Origin: Basidiobolus meristosporus CBS 931.73
Taxonomy: Eukaryota > Basidiobolomycota > Basidiobolomycetes > Basidiobolales > Basidiobolaceae
DNA length: 64,000 nt
NCBI GenBank assembly: GCA_002104905.1
Contig: MCFE01000022.1
Coordinates: 171,240-235,239 of the forward strand
Reading direction: 5' to 3'
Shown: positions 1 to 8,518 of the stretch, piece by piece
Numbering within the stretch: position 1 is the first letter of the stretch
Layout: each line of letters begins with the position of its first letter
The notes under the pieces: model-generated
What the model was told of the DNA's origin: nothing
The model's database searches: none
What the model saw: only the letters and a program-made list of their open reading frames with translations
Program-made: the position numbers and the translations under genes

Positions 1-729
1 CCTAAACCCAACGATAGATTTGAGAAAGCACCTCCCTTTCTATCGACCGAGAGGATTTCCCCCAGCTTTGGATTGGCCCGCGATGGCATGGGTATCATCA
101 TTCATGCATCAAAAGAGGCTTCAAAAAATGAAGCCCAGCGCCCATCATATGACCATGGTCTGCGAAACATGGTGGCAATGGGAAGTTCTAGAGCGATAAG
201 CGTATCCGATGATTCCGAAGAATCCTCCTCTAATGAGGACGACTCACCATCGCCCTTTGACATCAATTTTCTTCTCAATCCAGATCCATACCAATGCCCG
301 GATGTCCGCCGCGGAAAAGCCTCTAGGCAATCCACCATTCACACACCAGCGACTTCTCTTAAACCCCCCTCGATCAAAGCAACCGCAACTGTAGCCGTGA
401 CAGCGACAGCGACCGAATCTTGCGAATTTCAGAAACTCAAGTTCGTCCATTTCCCAAACTCTCTGAACCCACCTGTTGAAGACAAGGGGTACCGGTGTGA
501 CGTGTGCAGGCGAGAATTCCAAAGGCCAAGCACCTTGCGAACTCACATGTACTCCCACACCGGTGAGAAACCGTTCATCTGCACATTCGAGGGTTGTAGC
601 AAGCGGTTCTCGGTGGAGTCCAACATGAGAAGGCACCTAAGACTACACTTCGCCTCCAGTCGTCCGGCGAAACACTCCCGAAGGCGAAAAACATGGGTTC
701 ATACATTTACGCACCACTTCAACCTGTAG
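1..729 (+). CDS. C2H2 zinc-finger protein, 5' end cut by the window edge
   Basis: Probable nuclear DNA-binding regulator. Two adjacent C2H2 fingers lie at about nt 490-650: the first opens YRCDVCRREF and the second FICTFEGCSKRF. They are joined by the classic HTGEKP linker, and each has the C-x2/4-C...H-x3-H spacing. An acidic serine-rich patch precedes them (about nt 200-245) and a basic tail (KHSRRRK) follows. The frame is open from base 1 with no stop, and the first in-frame ATG is only at 88, so the true start or an upstream exon probably lies outside the window. The RPSTLRTH finger helix is of a kind common in fungal two-finger regulators. The target is unknown. Alternative: a complete short protein starting at 88. 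Confidence 0.8.
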   Translation, partial: PKPNDRFEKAPPFLSTERISPSFGLARDGMGIIIHASKEASKNEAQRPSYDHGLRNMVAMGSSRAISVSDDSEESSSNEDDSPSPFDINFLLNPDPYQCPDVRRGKASRQSTIHTPATSLKPPSIKATATVAVTATATESCEFQKLKFVHFPNSLNPPVEDKGYRCDVCRREFQRPSTLRTHMYSHTGEKPFICTFEGCSKRFSVESNMRRHLRLHFASSRPAKHSRRRKTWVHTFTHHFNL

Positions 730-1998
730 TCGGCCCCTCCCCTTAGTAACCGCCAGTATATTACTTGATTCCTATCATGGCTGCCTCGTTGGGGGCTGTA
801 GTGATCCTGATGTCCGGATCTGTTTTTGTATTCGCTGTTGATCACATTAAAGTAAATGTTGATAGAATGCGGCGATGGTGTGGGTTTTCTTGTTTGGGGT
901 GCGGATCTATCAATCAGAGGCGTGGAATAGTTCGTGGGAGCTGGCCTGACTTGATGCGTGGAAACGGATAATGGCACTTCCTTCGTTTGATGGGTTGATT
1001 GGTTATGTGCATGTGAACTGCCGTCAGCCCGGCCTCCCAAAATATTTGAAATCGAACCAGTGCTAGACTTGTTGGTGTTGGCATGGACTACAATTTACTG
1101 TATGCAAGATGATTACTTGCAAGTGATACATCATTTATACCCGCTGGCAGAACACATGTGATAGCTACTTTGGAAAAGATGCCTTGAATATATCTTCTAC
1201 TCCAGGTCTACCTTTGCTCATTATGACTCACTTGTGAGGCGTGGTACAATCCCAATGTCGTACCATATATTCATCGCTCGCACTTCAAGAGCAAGCTACT
1301 ACGTCCTAGCACCTGTGTGTGCTCAGTGGTAAGCACTCTTTTTCCACTTGGGCTCTAAGTAGGTGTTGGAAAGACATTGCGCTGAAGCGAGTTCAGAACC
1401 TTAATCAACATTACCTTCGGCAACACCAGCAATGCAATCCCAAGGATACTTCCTGTATGTCTCTAAATGGTAATTTGGGTGTGATTATCCTCTCACTTTT
1501 ATGGGCAGAAATGAATCATTCTAGCAATAGCGGCGTGTCCCATAGCATTCTACTACATTTGGGCAGGGCGATATATATATGGGAAAAATCCTATCTACAC
1601 GCAAATTTCCATACTGGATAGGCCGTCAGATTTACAATCAAGCATCTAGAACCATTAAAAGGTAGTCCGATTCATCGTGCTGAAGTATCACTTTCTAAAC
1701 CAGGTAGATATCTCAGAGAGACTTGTCTGAAATGATGTGCCACCTTAAACCTGAGTAATACAGTAAGTAGGTTGAGACTATGGGGCGTGTCCACAGTGTT
1801 CAGAATCACTGGGCAAATACAGAAACGGTAGACATTGTATTTCAAGTAAGAAGCCTTCGAGTGGCAAATCAAACAAGCATATGCGACATGAAATCGGCAT
1901 CAAAAGCGGCAAGAACCAACAGAATCTATTTCTGGTTAGGCTTGGATATTAATTTATTAGAAATGGGCAGGGAGCCATGTAAATATACACAGAGGGTG
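730..1998. other. Intergenic, no gene supported
   Basis: About 1.27 kb between two convergent genes. Short ORFs occur (for example a 100-codon one near 1319-1621), but none shows a recognisable domain, signal peptide or conserved motif. I see nothing else of note. Confidence 0.6.
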
Positions 1999-2442
1999 CT
2001 AGTACTGAAATCGGAGTCGCTCTTCATCCGTCATTTGCTGCCACAGATTGGCAATTAGACGTGATGCCGGCTCCCCGAATATGTTACATTTCGAAAGTTC
2101 GTCCATCTTGAGCGAACGATAGTTGGAGTAAGCAGTGTGCCACAAGGAGGGGTCTTGGCTGTACTCTCCACTCTCCAGGCCAAACATGTACTTTTTGTGA
2201 TTTGACGGCACGGAGTTGATACCTGGATCGGGGAGGGTGCTTTTGGTGGCGGGAAGGTAGGCACGAATATGGTGGCTCGTATTCTTTGCACGAGTAGATT
2301 CTTCTCTTTGAACGAGAAGGACACGATAGCCCTTTGGTACCAAGTAGTAGGAGCCTTTTACCGTTTCCGATGAGCAATTTCCGGGGAAGGGGGATATCTG
2401 GAAAGGAATGGTACGTTTGTCACTCTCGCATCCCGTCGCCAT
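1999..2442 (-). CDS. Small protein with possible HMG-box-like C-terminus
   Basis: 147-residue ORF from the ATG at 2442. That start is chosen because TATATATA lies about 45 bp upstream (2484-2491), making the longer upstream frame untranslated. The last 50 residues read like an HMG box of the MATA/sexM-P type: a W-containing helix with YSNYRSLKMDEL, then ASRLIANLWQQM, then TDEERLRFQ. This matches the family pattern of SRIIGxxW followed by an EE(K/R)xxY/FxQ stretch. The canonical RPxNAF opening and the third helix are missing: a TAG stop follows FQY directly. It could be a truncated or degenerate HMG protein, or an unrelated protein with chance similarity. If real, the role would be DNA binding. 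Confidence 0.45.
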   Translation of the reverse strand: MATGCESDKRTIPFQISPFPGNCSSETVKGSYYLVPKGYRVLLVQREESTRAKNTSHHIRAYLPATKSTLPDPGINSVPSNHKKYMFGLESGEYSQDPSLWHTAYSNYRSLKMDELSKCNIFGEPASRLIANLWQQMTDEERLRFQY

Positions 2443-2483
2443 GGTTTGTATATTGGAGCAGCTTGGAAGCACATGAGATGGAG

Positions 2484-2491
2484 TATATATA
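2484..2491 (-). promoter_or_regulatory. TATA box of the HMG-like gene
   Basis: TATATATA on the minus strand, about 42 bp upstream of the ATG at 2442. It supports that start over the more upstream in-frame codons. Confidence 0.4.
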
Positions 2492-3222
2492 GAGCAGTAG
2501 TGATGATTCAACACATCAGGGTATGGCGTGTTATTGGCCCCTCCCAGTATTCGCATTGAACCCGGTGCATCATCTTGGAGTTGATTTCGTTGTGATTTGT
2601 AGAGTGTTTTGATGCAGTGCTTGGTGTGGCGATTCTAGTTTCAAGAAAAATATGCTTTCCAACGCTGGCTGTGAAAGCCCAGGTTTCAGGGTGTTCATGG
2701 TGTATGGCATGGATGTAGCTCAGTCAACTAGTTTTCCATGGAGGCCCAGGGACGGTCACAGTGAGTCCATGTGTATACGTTGCACTGAATCGGAGAGGAA
2801 TATTGCTGCCAAAGGCATGGACGATGTAGTCATTTTCTTCACGCTTACATACTAGACCTTAGTACTCAGTGTTCCAGGATTCCAGGAGTCGGGTGTTAGG
2901 TAATGCATGAACGATGTGGGATGATTAGAAAACAGATCAGAAAATTGACGCATTTGATGGGAAAATCCTGTCTGCCCATGTGATCTATCCCACAAAACCT
3001 GCTCTTTTACTACATATATATCGAGGCCGCAACAGCTGACCCCCATGCTTAGTTGACCCTCACAAATATCAAGTCACAATGTTTAGTTGATCAATTTCCA
3101 GGGTTGCGGGCGATATGCATGAGGCGTGGTTATGATGCACATCGTCAACGATGAGCAACATGTATTTGGCATACTAGTGCAGACAGGTGAGTCGAAACTG
3201 CAGCAAATCTGGGATCTCCATC
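2492..3222. other. Intergenic between divergent promoters
   Basis: Spacer between the HMG-like gene and the first glycine-rich gene. Short ORFs in it show no recognisable family. The right part is the promoter of the glycine-rich gene. Confidence 0.5.
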
Positions 3223-3230
3223 TATAAAAG
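3223..3230 (+). promoter_or_regulatory. TATA box of glycine-rich gene 1
   Basis: TATAAAAG about 150 bp upstream of the ATG at 3378, implying a 5' leader of roughly 120 nt. Confidence 0.55.
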
Positions 3231-3377
3231 CAGCTGGTTGCCGCCTTCATCAACATCATCAATACAACAAAGAAATCCTAAGCAGAGTTCTGGAATTTGA
3301 TTGACGCTCATTGAACTTTTTCTCAAAACAAATACCCTCTATATCCAATCCGATTCGATCAATATAAAGTATCAACA

Positions 3378-4918
3378 ATGAAGGTCTTGGCAGCTCATTC
3401 CCTTTTTCTTTTATCTGCTATCTCTTCCGTCCTTGGCTCGTTTATTCCTAGAAGCTACAATGTGGCTGATCAACTCCAGAAGGGCTCAGATTATTCAGGA
3501 GGAGGCAATCATGGTAATGGTGGCGGTGGCAATGGCAATTATGAAGGAAACGGCGGTGGCAACGGCAACGGAGCAAGCAATTATGGCGATATCCACCACA
3601 ACTATGGTGGTAATGGTGGTGGCAATGGTCTCTATGGTAGCGGTGGTGGAAACGGTGATAGATATGGTGGCGGTGGTGGTGGTAATGGCGGCTACGGGGG
3701 CAATGGTGGCGGTCATGGCGACTATGGTGGTGGTAGCGGCAACGGTAATGGCGGAGTAAATGGATACAGCGGCGGTAACGGTGGTGGAGGCAGTGGCTAT
3801 GGTGGCAACGGTGGTGGAGGTAACGGCTATGGAGGTAACGGTGGTGGTGGCAGCGGCTATGGTGGCAACGGAGGTGGTGGTAACGGCTATGCAGTACGGT
3901 GGTGGTGGCAGCGGCTATGGTGGCAACGGTGGTGGTGGTAACGGCTACGAGTGGTGGTGGAGGCGGCAGCGGCTATGGTGGCAATGGTGGTGGCGGCAAC
4001 GGCTATGGTGGCAATGGTGGTGGCGGCAACGGCTATGGTGGCAATGGTGGTGGCGGCAACGGCTATGGTGGCAATGGTGGTGGTGGCAGCGGCTATGGTG
4101 GCAATGGTGGTGGCGGCAGCGGCTATGGTGGCAATGGTGGTGGTGGCAACGGCTATGGTGGCAATGGTGGTGGCGGTAACGGCTATGGCGGAGGACATGG
4201 AGAGAAATATGGTAACGGTGGCGGCGGCGGCGTCAAAGGATACGGCGGAGGACATGGTGGTGGCCACGGATACGGTGGAGGACATGGCGATGGTCACCTC
4301 AAGTCGTACGATAGCAATGACTATGGTGGTCGCGGACGCGGTCACCATGATGGCTATGCTGGAAAGAAGGACTACGGTCACGGCGACGGCGAAGACTATG
4401 GCCATAAGAAGCATAAGGGGTATGGTGGCGGTGGAGATGGAAACGACAAATATGACGACGACTACTCCGGTGGTGGTGGCCACCGCAAAGGCCACAAGAA
4501 GCACAAGAACAAGGACTATGATGGCGATGGTGATGACTATGATGAATACAGAGGGAAGCATGGCAAGGGGCGTGGCCATAAATATGATGATGACGGTGAT
4601 GACCACAAAGACTACCACAAGCACCGCACCAACGCTGATGAAGAAACTGTTAGCGTTGTTGCTGAGCAGCCAGCGACGGAACTCCCGGAACAGCCAGTTG
4701 CCGAAAACGTTAGTGAAGCAACCGATGCTGTCAACTCCCAAACCACCTCAAATACCGTTGAAGAGATTGCCCAACCGGCGACCAATGGCGATGAGTGCAA
4801 TCAAATAGAAATCAATGGCTCACTTGCCGGTACTCCCGCCCATGGTGCAGTCTGCCTCGGCCAGCAGGTTCAGAAAACCCTCAACAATGTCTTGGATGTG
4901 AAGGGGCTTTTAGGATAA
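3378..4918 (+). CDS. Secreted glycine-rich repeat protein 1 (reading frame broken as assembled)
   Basis: Begins with a clear signal peptide (MKVLAAHSLFLLSAISSVLG), then FIPRSYNVADQL, a motif shared with the neighbouring paralogue. The body is a 30-bp tandem repeat encoding GYGGNGGGGN/S units to about 4180, then a Gly/His/Lys/Asp-rich segment. An acidic spacer and a conserved two-cysteine C-terminus follow (C-x~22-C, then AVCLG ... VLDVKGLLG). The N-terminal frame runs to about 3890. The glycine code then continues in the second frame to about 3950 and in the third to the stop at 4918. At each switch one repeat unit looks 2 nt short. No GT..AG intron restores frame. Assembly error in a GC-rich repeat or real decay are both possible. 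Likely a cell-wall or extracellular matrix protein, by inference. Confidence 0.75.
3600..4190 (+). repeat. 30-bp tandem repeat coding GYGGNGGGGN/S
   Basis: Imperfect tandem units of the pattern GGCTATGGTGGCAA(T/C)GG followed by TGGTGGCGGCA(A/G)C, most regular at 3780-4190. Two units near 3891-3900 and 3945-3960 are 28 instead of 30 nt, which produces the frame breaks in the gene. Confidence 0.8.
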
Positions 4919-5305
4919 TGGGATTTTGTCATTTCAATAGAGATAGTTTTGTGCACAACAGTTTGCTACAAGATAGAAGATAAGAGAATTTACTATTTGT
5001 TGATGCTTGTACTTAGCCTTCATCTCACTGTTCACTATAACACAACATCAATAAATTCATTACCCCCCCAAAAAAATTGCCACTGATTCATTTTAACCAA
5101 GATGCTGAAGGGAAAGGAAATGTTGGGATTTTGGCTTGTTTTCATTCACATTGCAAGTACATATTCCATTCTTCCACAGCCCGAACCTCGTTCCCCGTGC
5201 ATTGGCCCTAAAAATATGAATGCACAAACCAACACACGTGGTGGTTGACCTCGAGATACCACCTCTTATTTAGCGTGTGCTACCCACCTGTGTTTCATGA
5301 GAGGT
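4919..5305 (+). other. Spacer between the two glycine-rich genes
   Basis: 3' flank of gene 1, including an A/C homopolymer run near 5065, and the promoter of gene 2. No ORF of interest. Confidence 0.5.
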
Positions 5306-5312
5306 TATAAAA
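5306..5312 (+). promoter_or_regulatory. TATA box of glycine-rich gene 2
   Basis: TATAAAA about 90 bp upstream of the ATG at 5398, supporting that start rather than upstream in-frame codons. Confidence 0.5.
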
Positions 5313-5397
5313 CTCGCAACCCGGCCCACATTCCAAGTCAATATTGATTCCCATCTACACGTATTGTATCCTTTCCACATATCTTTACGACCGAAAA

Positions 5398-6252
5398 ATG
5401 AAGGCCTTTGTGTACGACGTGCTGTTTTTACTTCCAGCCATTCATTCCGTGTTTGGTGTATACATCCCTAGAGGATACAATGTTGATGATCAACTCTCAA
5501 AGGCAGACAATTACGGAACAAATGGCGGTTTCGGCGGGAGCGGTGGTGGTGGCAATACAGAACACTCATATGGTAATTACAGGGGACATGGTGATGCCAA
5601 TGACTATAGAAATGGCAATGGTAATGGCCAGTCGCACGATTATCAGGGATATCACAACTCCGGTGACGGAAGAGGTGGACAACATGGAAAGTTCTACAAC
5701 AATGAAGATTACAGTGGTGGTGGCCATGGACAAAGGGAGTACTACGGAAATACCGGAGCCGAGTATGGAGGCTACAATGATGGGAGGGGAAGGGGATACA
5801 GAGGGGACGGATATGCTCGATACAATGAGGGTGACTATTCCGGTGACGGTGGATACTTCAACAGTCATAGGAAACACAAGCACAAGGAATACAGGGAAGA
5901 CTACAACGGGGACTATGATGATGGTGAAGACTATAGAGACTCAGGTCGGCACCGTAAACACAGAGAAATCGAGCCTTCTACTGATCCAGTACCTGAACCA
6001 CCAGTTTCCAAGGTTGCTGAACAGAACGCCAACGATTTCACCAGTGTTCAACCATCGACCTCAGATTCTGCGATCAATTCTAACATAAAACCGAATAATG
6101 CCCAACAGCCACAATCAAATGATTTGTGCAAAGATGTAGATGTCAAGGGGAATGTTGTAAATATTCCTGCAAATGCAGCAGTATGCCTAGGTAAAGACCT
6201 CACCAACACCGTCCATCAGGTATTGAACGTCGAAAATCTTCTTGGGATGTAA
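5398..6252 (+). CDS. Secreted glycine-rich protein 2 (paralogue of gene 1)
   Basis: 284 residues, single exon, intact. Signal peptide MKAFVYDVLFLLPAIHSVFG is followed by YIPRGYNVDDQLSKADNYG, almost the same as in the upstream gene. The middle is Gly/Tyr/Asn/Asp/His-rich but lacks the regular 30-bp repeat. A basic KHKHKEYREDY patch, an acidic and proline-rich linker, and the same C-terminal domain follow: a Cys pair about 22 residues apart, PANAAVCLG, VLNVENLLG. The conserved ends with a variable middle suggest a family whose termini do the work (sorting, anchoring or dimerising by disulfide) while the glycine body forms matrix. I know no named family with this pair of motifs. Tandem duplication with gene 1 is clear. 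Confidence 0.85.
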   Translation: MKAFVYDVLFLLPAIHSVFGVYIPRGYNVDDQLSKADNYGTNGGFGGSGGGGNTEHSYGNYRGHGDANDYRNGNGNGQSHDYQGYHNSGDGRGGQHGKFYNNEDYSGGGHGQREYYGNTGAEYGGYNDGRGRGYRGDGYARYNEGDYSGDGGYFNSHRKHKHKEYREDYNGDYDDGEDYRDSGRHRKHREIEPSTDPVPEPPVSKVAEQNANDFTSVQPSTSDSAINSNIKPNNAQQPQSNDLCKDVDVKGNVVNIPANAAVCLGKDLTNTVHQVLNVENLLGM

Positions 6253-6472
6253 ATTTCACAGTTGCCGTGTTCTCATTCAGCATGTTTAAGACTATCATTT
6301 ATGTGATTTAGTAGCAACCTCCATGCATCATGATCTCCATAGTAACAATATGATCATTTGCAACCAGATTAGGATTATTATCATTAAAGTATCGTCACGA
6401 TGACTAGGTATTATACAATATTTCTATCAGATACCCAACGTGTTGAGGTGAAGAGCAAGGAGACAAGTAACA

Positions 6473-8018
6473 ATGGTGAAGCTTTTCAAGTCGCTTATTT
6501 GCACCCTCGCGATACTCTCAAGCGTTCACTGTCGAATAGATCAGGAGGAGCTATTCCGCCTGCACGAACAACTTGTTTCCATTAATTCGGTCACGGGCAA
6601 TGAAGCTCAAGTGACCGACTTCTTAAGCGAATACCTGGAGGATCTCGGCTGGTCCATAGAGACACAAACCGTCTCCGAAGGGGTTAACGGAAAGCCCAGA
6701 GAAAACATATTTGCGCATCTGGGCAACAGTAATCCTGCCATCGTAGTTTCCAGCCATGTTGACACAGGTTAGCGTTGAACCGTTATCATGCGCCATATGC
6801 GAGTATCTAAGCCTTTTGTTGTACGAAAAGTACCCCCATTCCTCCCCTATAGAGTTGAAGGAGACAAGATATTTGGCCGTGGCGCCTGCGATGCAAAAAG
6901 CTCTGTTGCAGCTCAGATCGTTGCTGTCGAACAGCTCTTGCTGGAGAATCCGGACCTTGATATTCGGGTAACTCGCTATTTGTTATCTATGGCAGGAAGG
7001 TGCAGTGAACTAAGGACTTGAAAAACATAGACTACTGTACGTGGTTGGAGAAGAAAAGGGAGGTCAGGGTATGACTAAAGTACCAGAGGTTGGTTGTTAA
7101 ATCCTTTATTATCATTGAGCCTGAGCAAAAACCCTAACAAGTCGATATTTCAAAGCTGGAGCTTGCCCCTTCGGCGTTGATCATTGGCGAACCGACCGAA
7201 AACAAATTGGTTTTGGGACATAAGGGAATCATGTCATTTTCGATTGAAAGCCAGGGCATAGCCGCCCACTCTGGATATCCTGAACTCGGACGCTCGGCCA
7301 TCTCCCAGCTTCTCAGCGCGATCATCTCTCTTAACACCATTGTAAGAAACCCCTCTGCGTATACGAACCACCCATGTGTACATTCAATAATATGCACTTT
7401 AGGTTTTCCCAGCGGTTGATCCCATACTTGGAGCTGACACGATAAATATTGGCTTGGTCAACGGTGGTGTAGCAGCCAACGTTGTTCCAGGAGTTTGCGT
7501 ACGCCAACGCAACAATAAGAGTTGCCACAAATACTACCTTTGTTTGGGACACCATCACCAAAACCATCGGAAGCCCGCAAGGCATCAAGCTGACCCTCCA
7601 TAACAAGTACGAACCGGTGAAACTTAGCTCGATCGAAGGATTCGACACCAGCGTTGCCAAATTTAACACAGGTTCCCCGTTCATCCATGAATATCGGTCT
7701 CTTCGTTTCTGGCGACTAACCCCACTGACTTCCCTGTGAATAGATTTCTCCCGTTGGAAAGGCCCAGGAAAGAACTATCTTCTCGGACCAGGTAGGATCT
7801 GTGATATACACCCGGCCGTATCTAGATCACCTCTCACTTACACACTGCCTCCAAAACTAGGAACCATTCAGGTTGCACACAAGCCTGAAGAATACATCAC
7901 CAAGTCTGAGCTAATCGATTCGGTTGAGCTTTACAAAAAGCTCATCCAGAAGATCCACCAAGAGCTGGGAACAGGTTCTAAGCCTAACTTCCGGTCTAAG
8001 ATTGTCGAACAGTTGTAG
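6473..8018 (+). CDS. Secreted M20-family metallopeptidase (frame breaks as assembled)
   Basis: Zinc exopeptidase of the M20 (ArgE/carboxypeptidase) type, secreted by an N-terminal signal (MVKLFKSLICTLAILSSVHC). Exons: 6473-6767, 6831-6967, 7031-7079, 7156-7341, 7403-7671, 7744-7791, 7861-8018. Metal and catalytic motifs are all present: SSHVDT, GRGACDAK, VVGEEKGGQGM, GEPTENK and a C-terminal VAHKPEE. Two places do not keep frame. The exon 2 to 3 junction is off by one (CGGGT donor), and near 7490 an extra G separates NVVP from the expected EFAYANATIRV. Both are +1 changes at G runs, so indel errors or a recent pseudogene are possible. Expected role: trimming peptides or N-acyl amino acids outside the cell. 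Confidence 0.75.
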
Positions 8019-8518
8019 CCTCCCCTCCCCTCCATAAAGAGTAGTTCGATTAGTGGTTTTCGAAGTTCACTGTAGTTTTAATAAAACTCTCCTCGGCATT
8101 AACAATACGTGAAGATTTGCTTCGTAGTGAAGATGTGTTCGGCTCTAATCAAGTCCAACAAATACCGCCAATCTATCTGGAGAGTGCACATCGATCGAAC
8201 AATTACTGATTACGAATGAATCGTTAATCAAATTGAATTGAGCAACTACGATAATATTCTGGTCGAAAATCGATCGTTTATTAATTAAATTAGATCCCGA
8301 AAAGCCAGTAACTAAGTGAAACACAATTAATCACACTGGTTAGTCGAAGGGCACAATTCTCTAAATAGTGCGATAGGTATTAGGAAAACGAAAAGGAACT
8401 TGCGCTTCAAAAGCAAAAGCTTTCGGAAAATAATCCGAGATGCTCATTATGTATCAAGTCAATGGAAGGTGCGAAGGAATGGAAAGGACATGCAGTGGAA
8501 ATATATTGGCTGGAATCC
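8019..8518. other. Intergenic between convergent genes
   Basis: About 500 bp, AT-rich, shared 3' flank of the M20 gene and H+-ATPase gene 1. No gene seen. Confidence 0.6.

Noticed and set aside
1319-1621. 100-codon ORF
   Set aside because: No domain, signal or codon pattern; ordinary for random open frame in a 1.3-kb spacer.
3891-3951. An intron (GTACGG..GAG) as explanation of the frame change in glycine-rich gene 1
   Set aside because: Splicing there puts the downstream repeat in a Trp/Arg-rich frame instead of the glycine frame, so it does not help.
3600-4190. CRISPR-like regular repeat
   Set aside because: The repeat is a coding glycine tandem array without spacers, in a eukaryotic gene.
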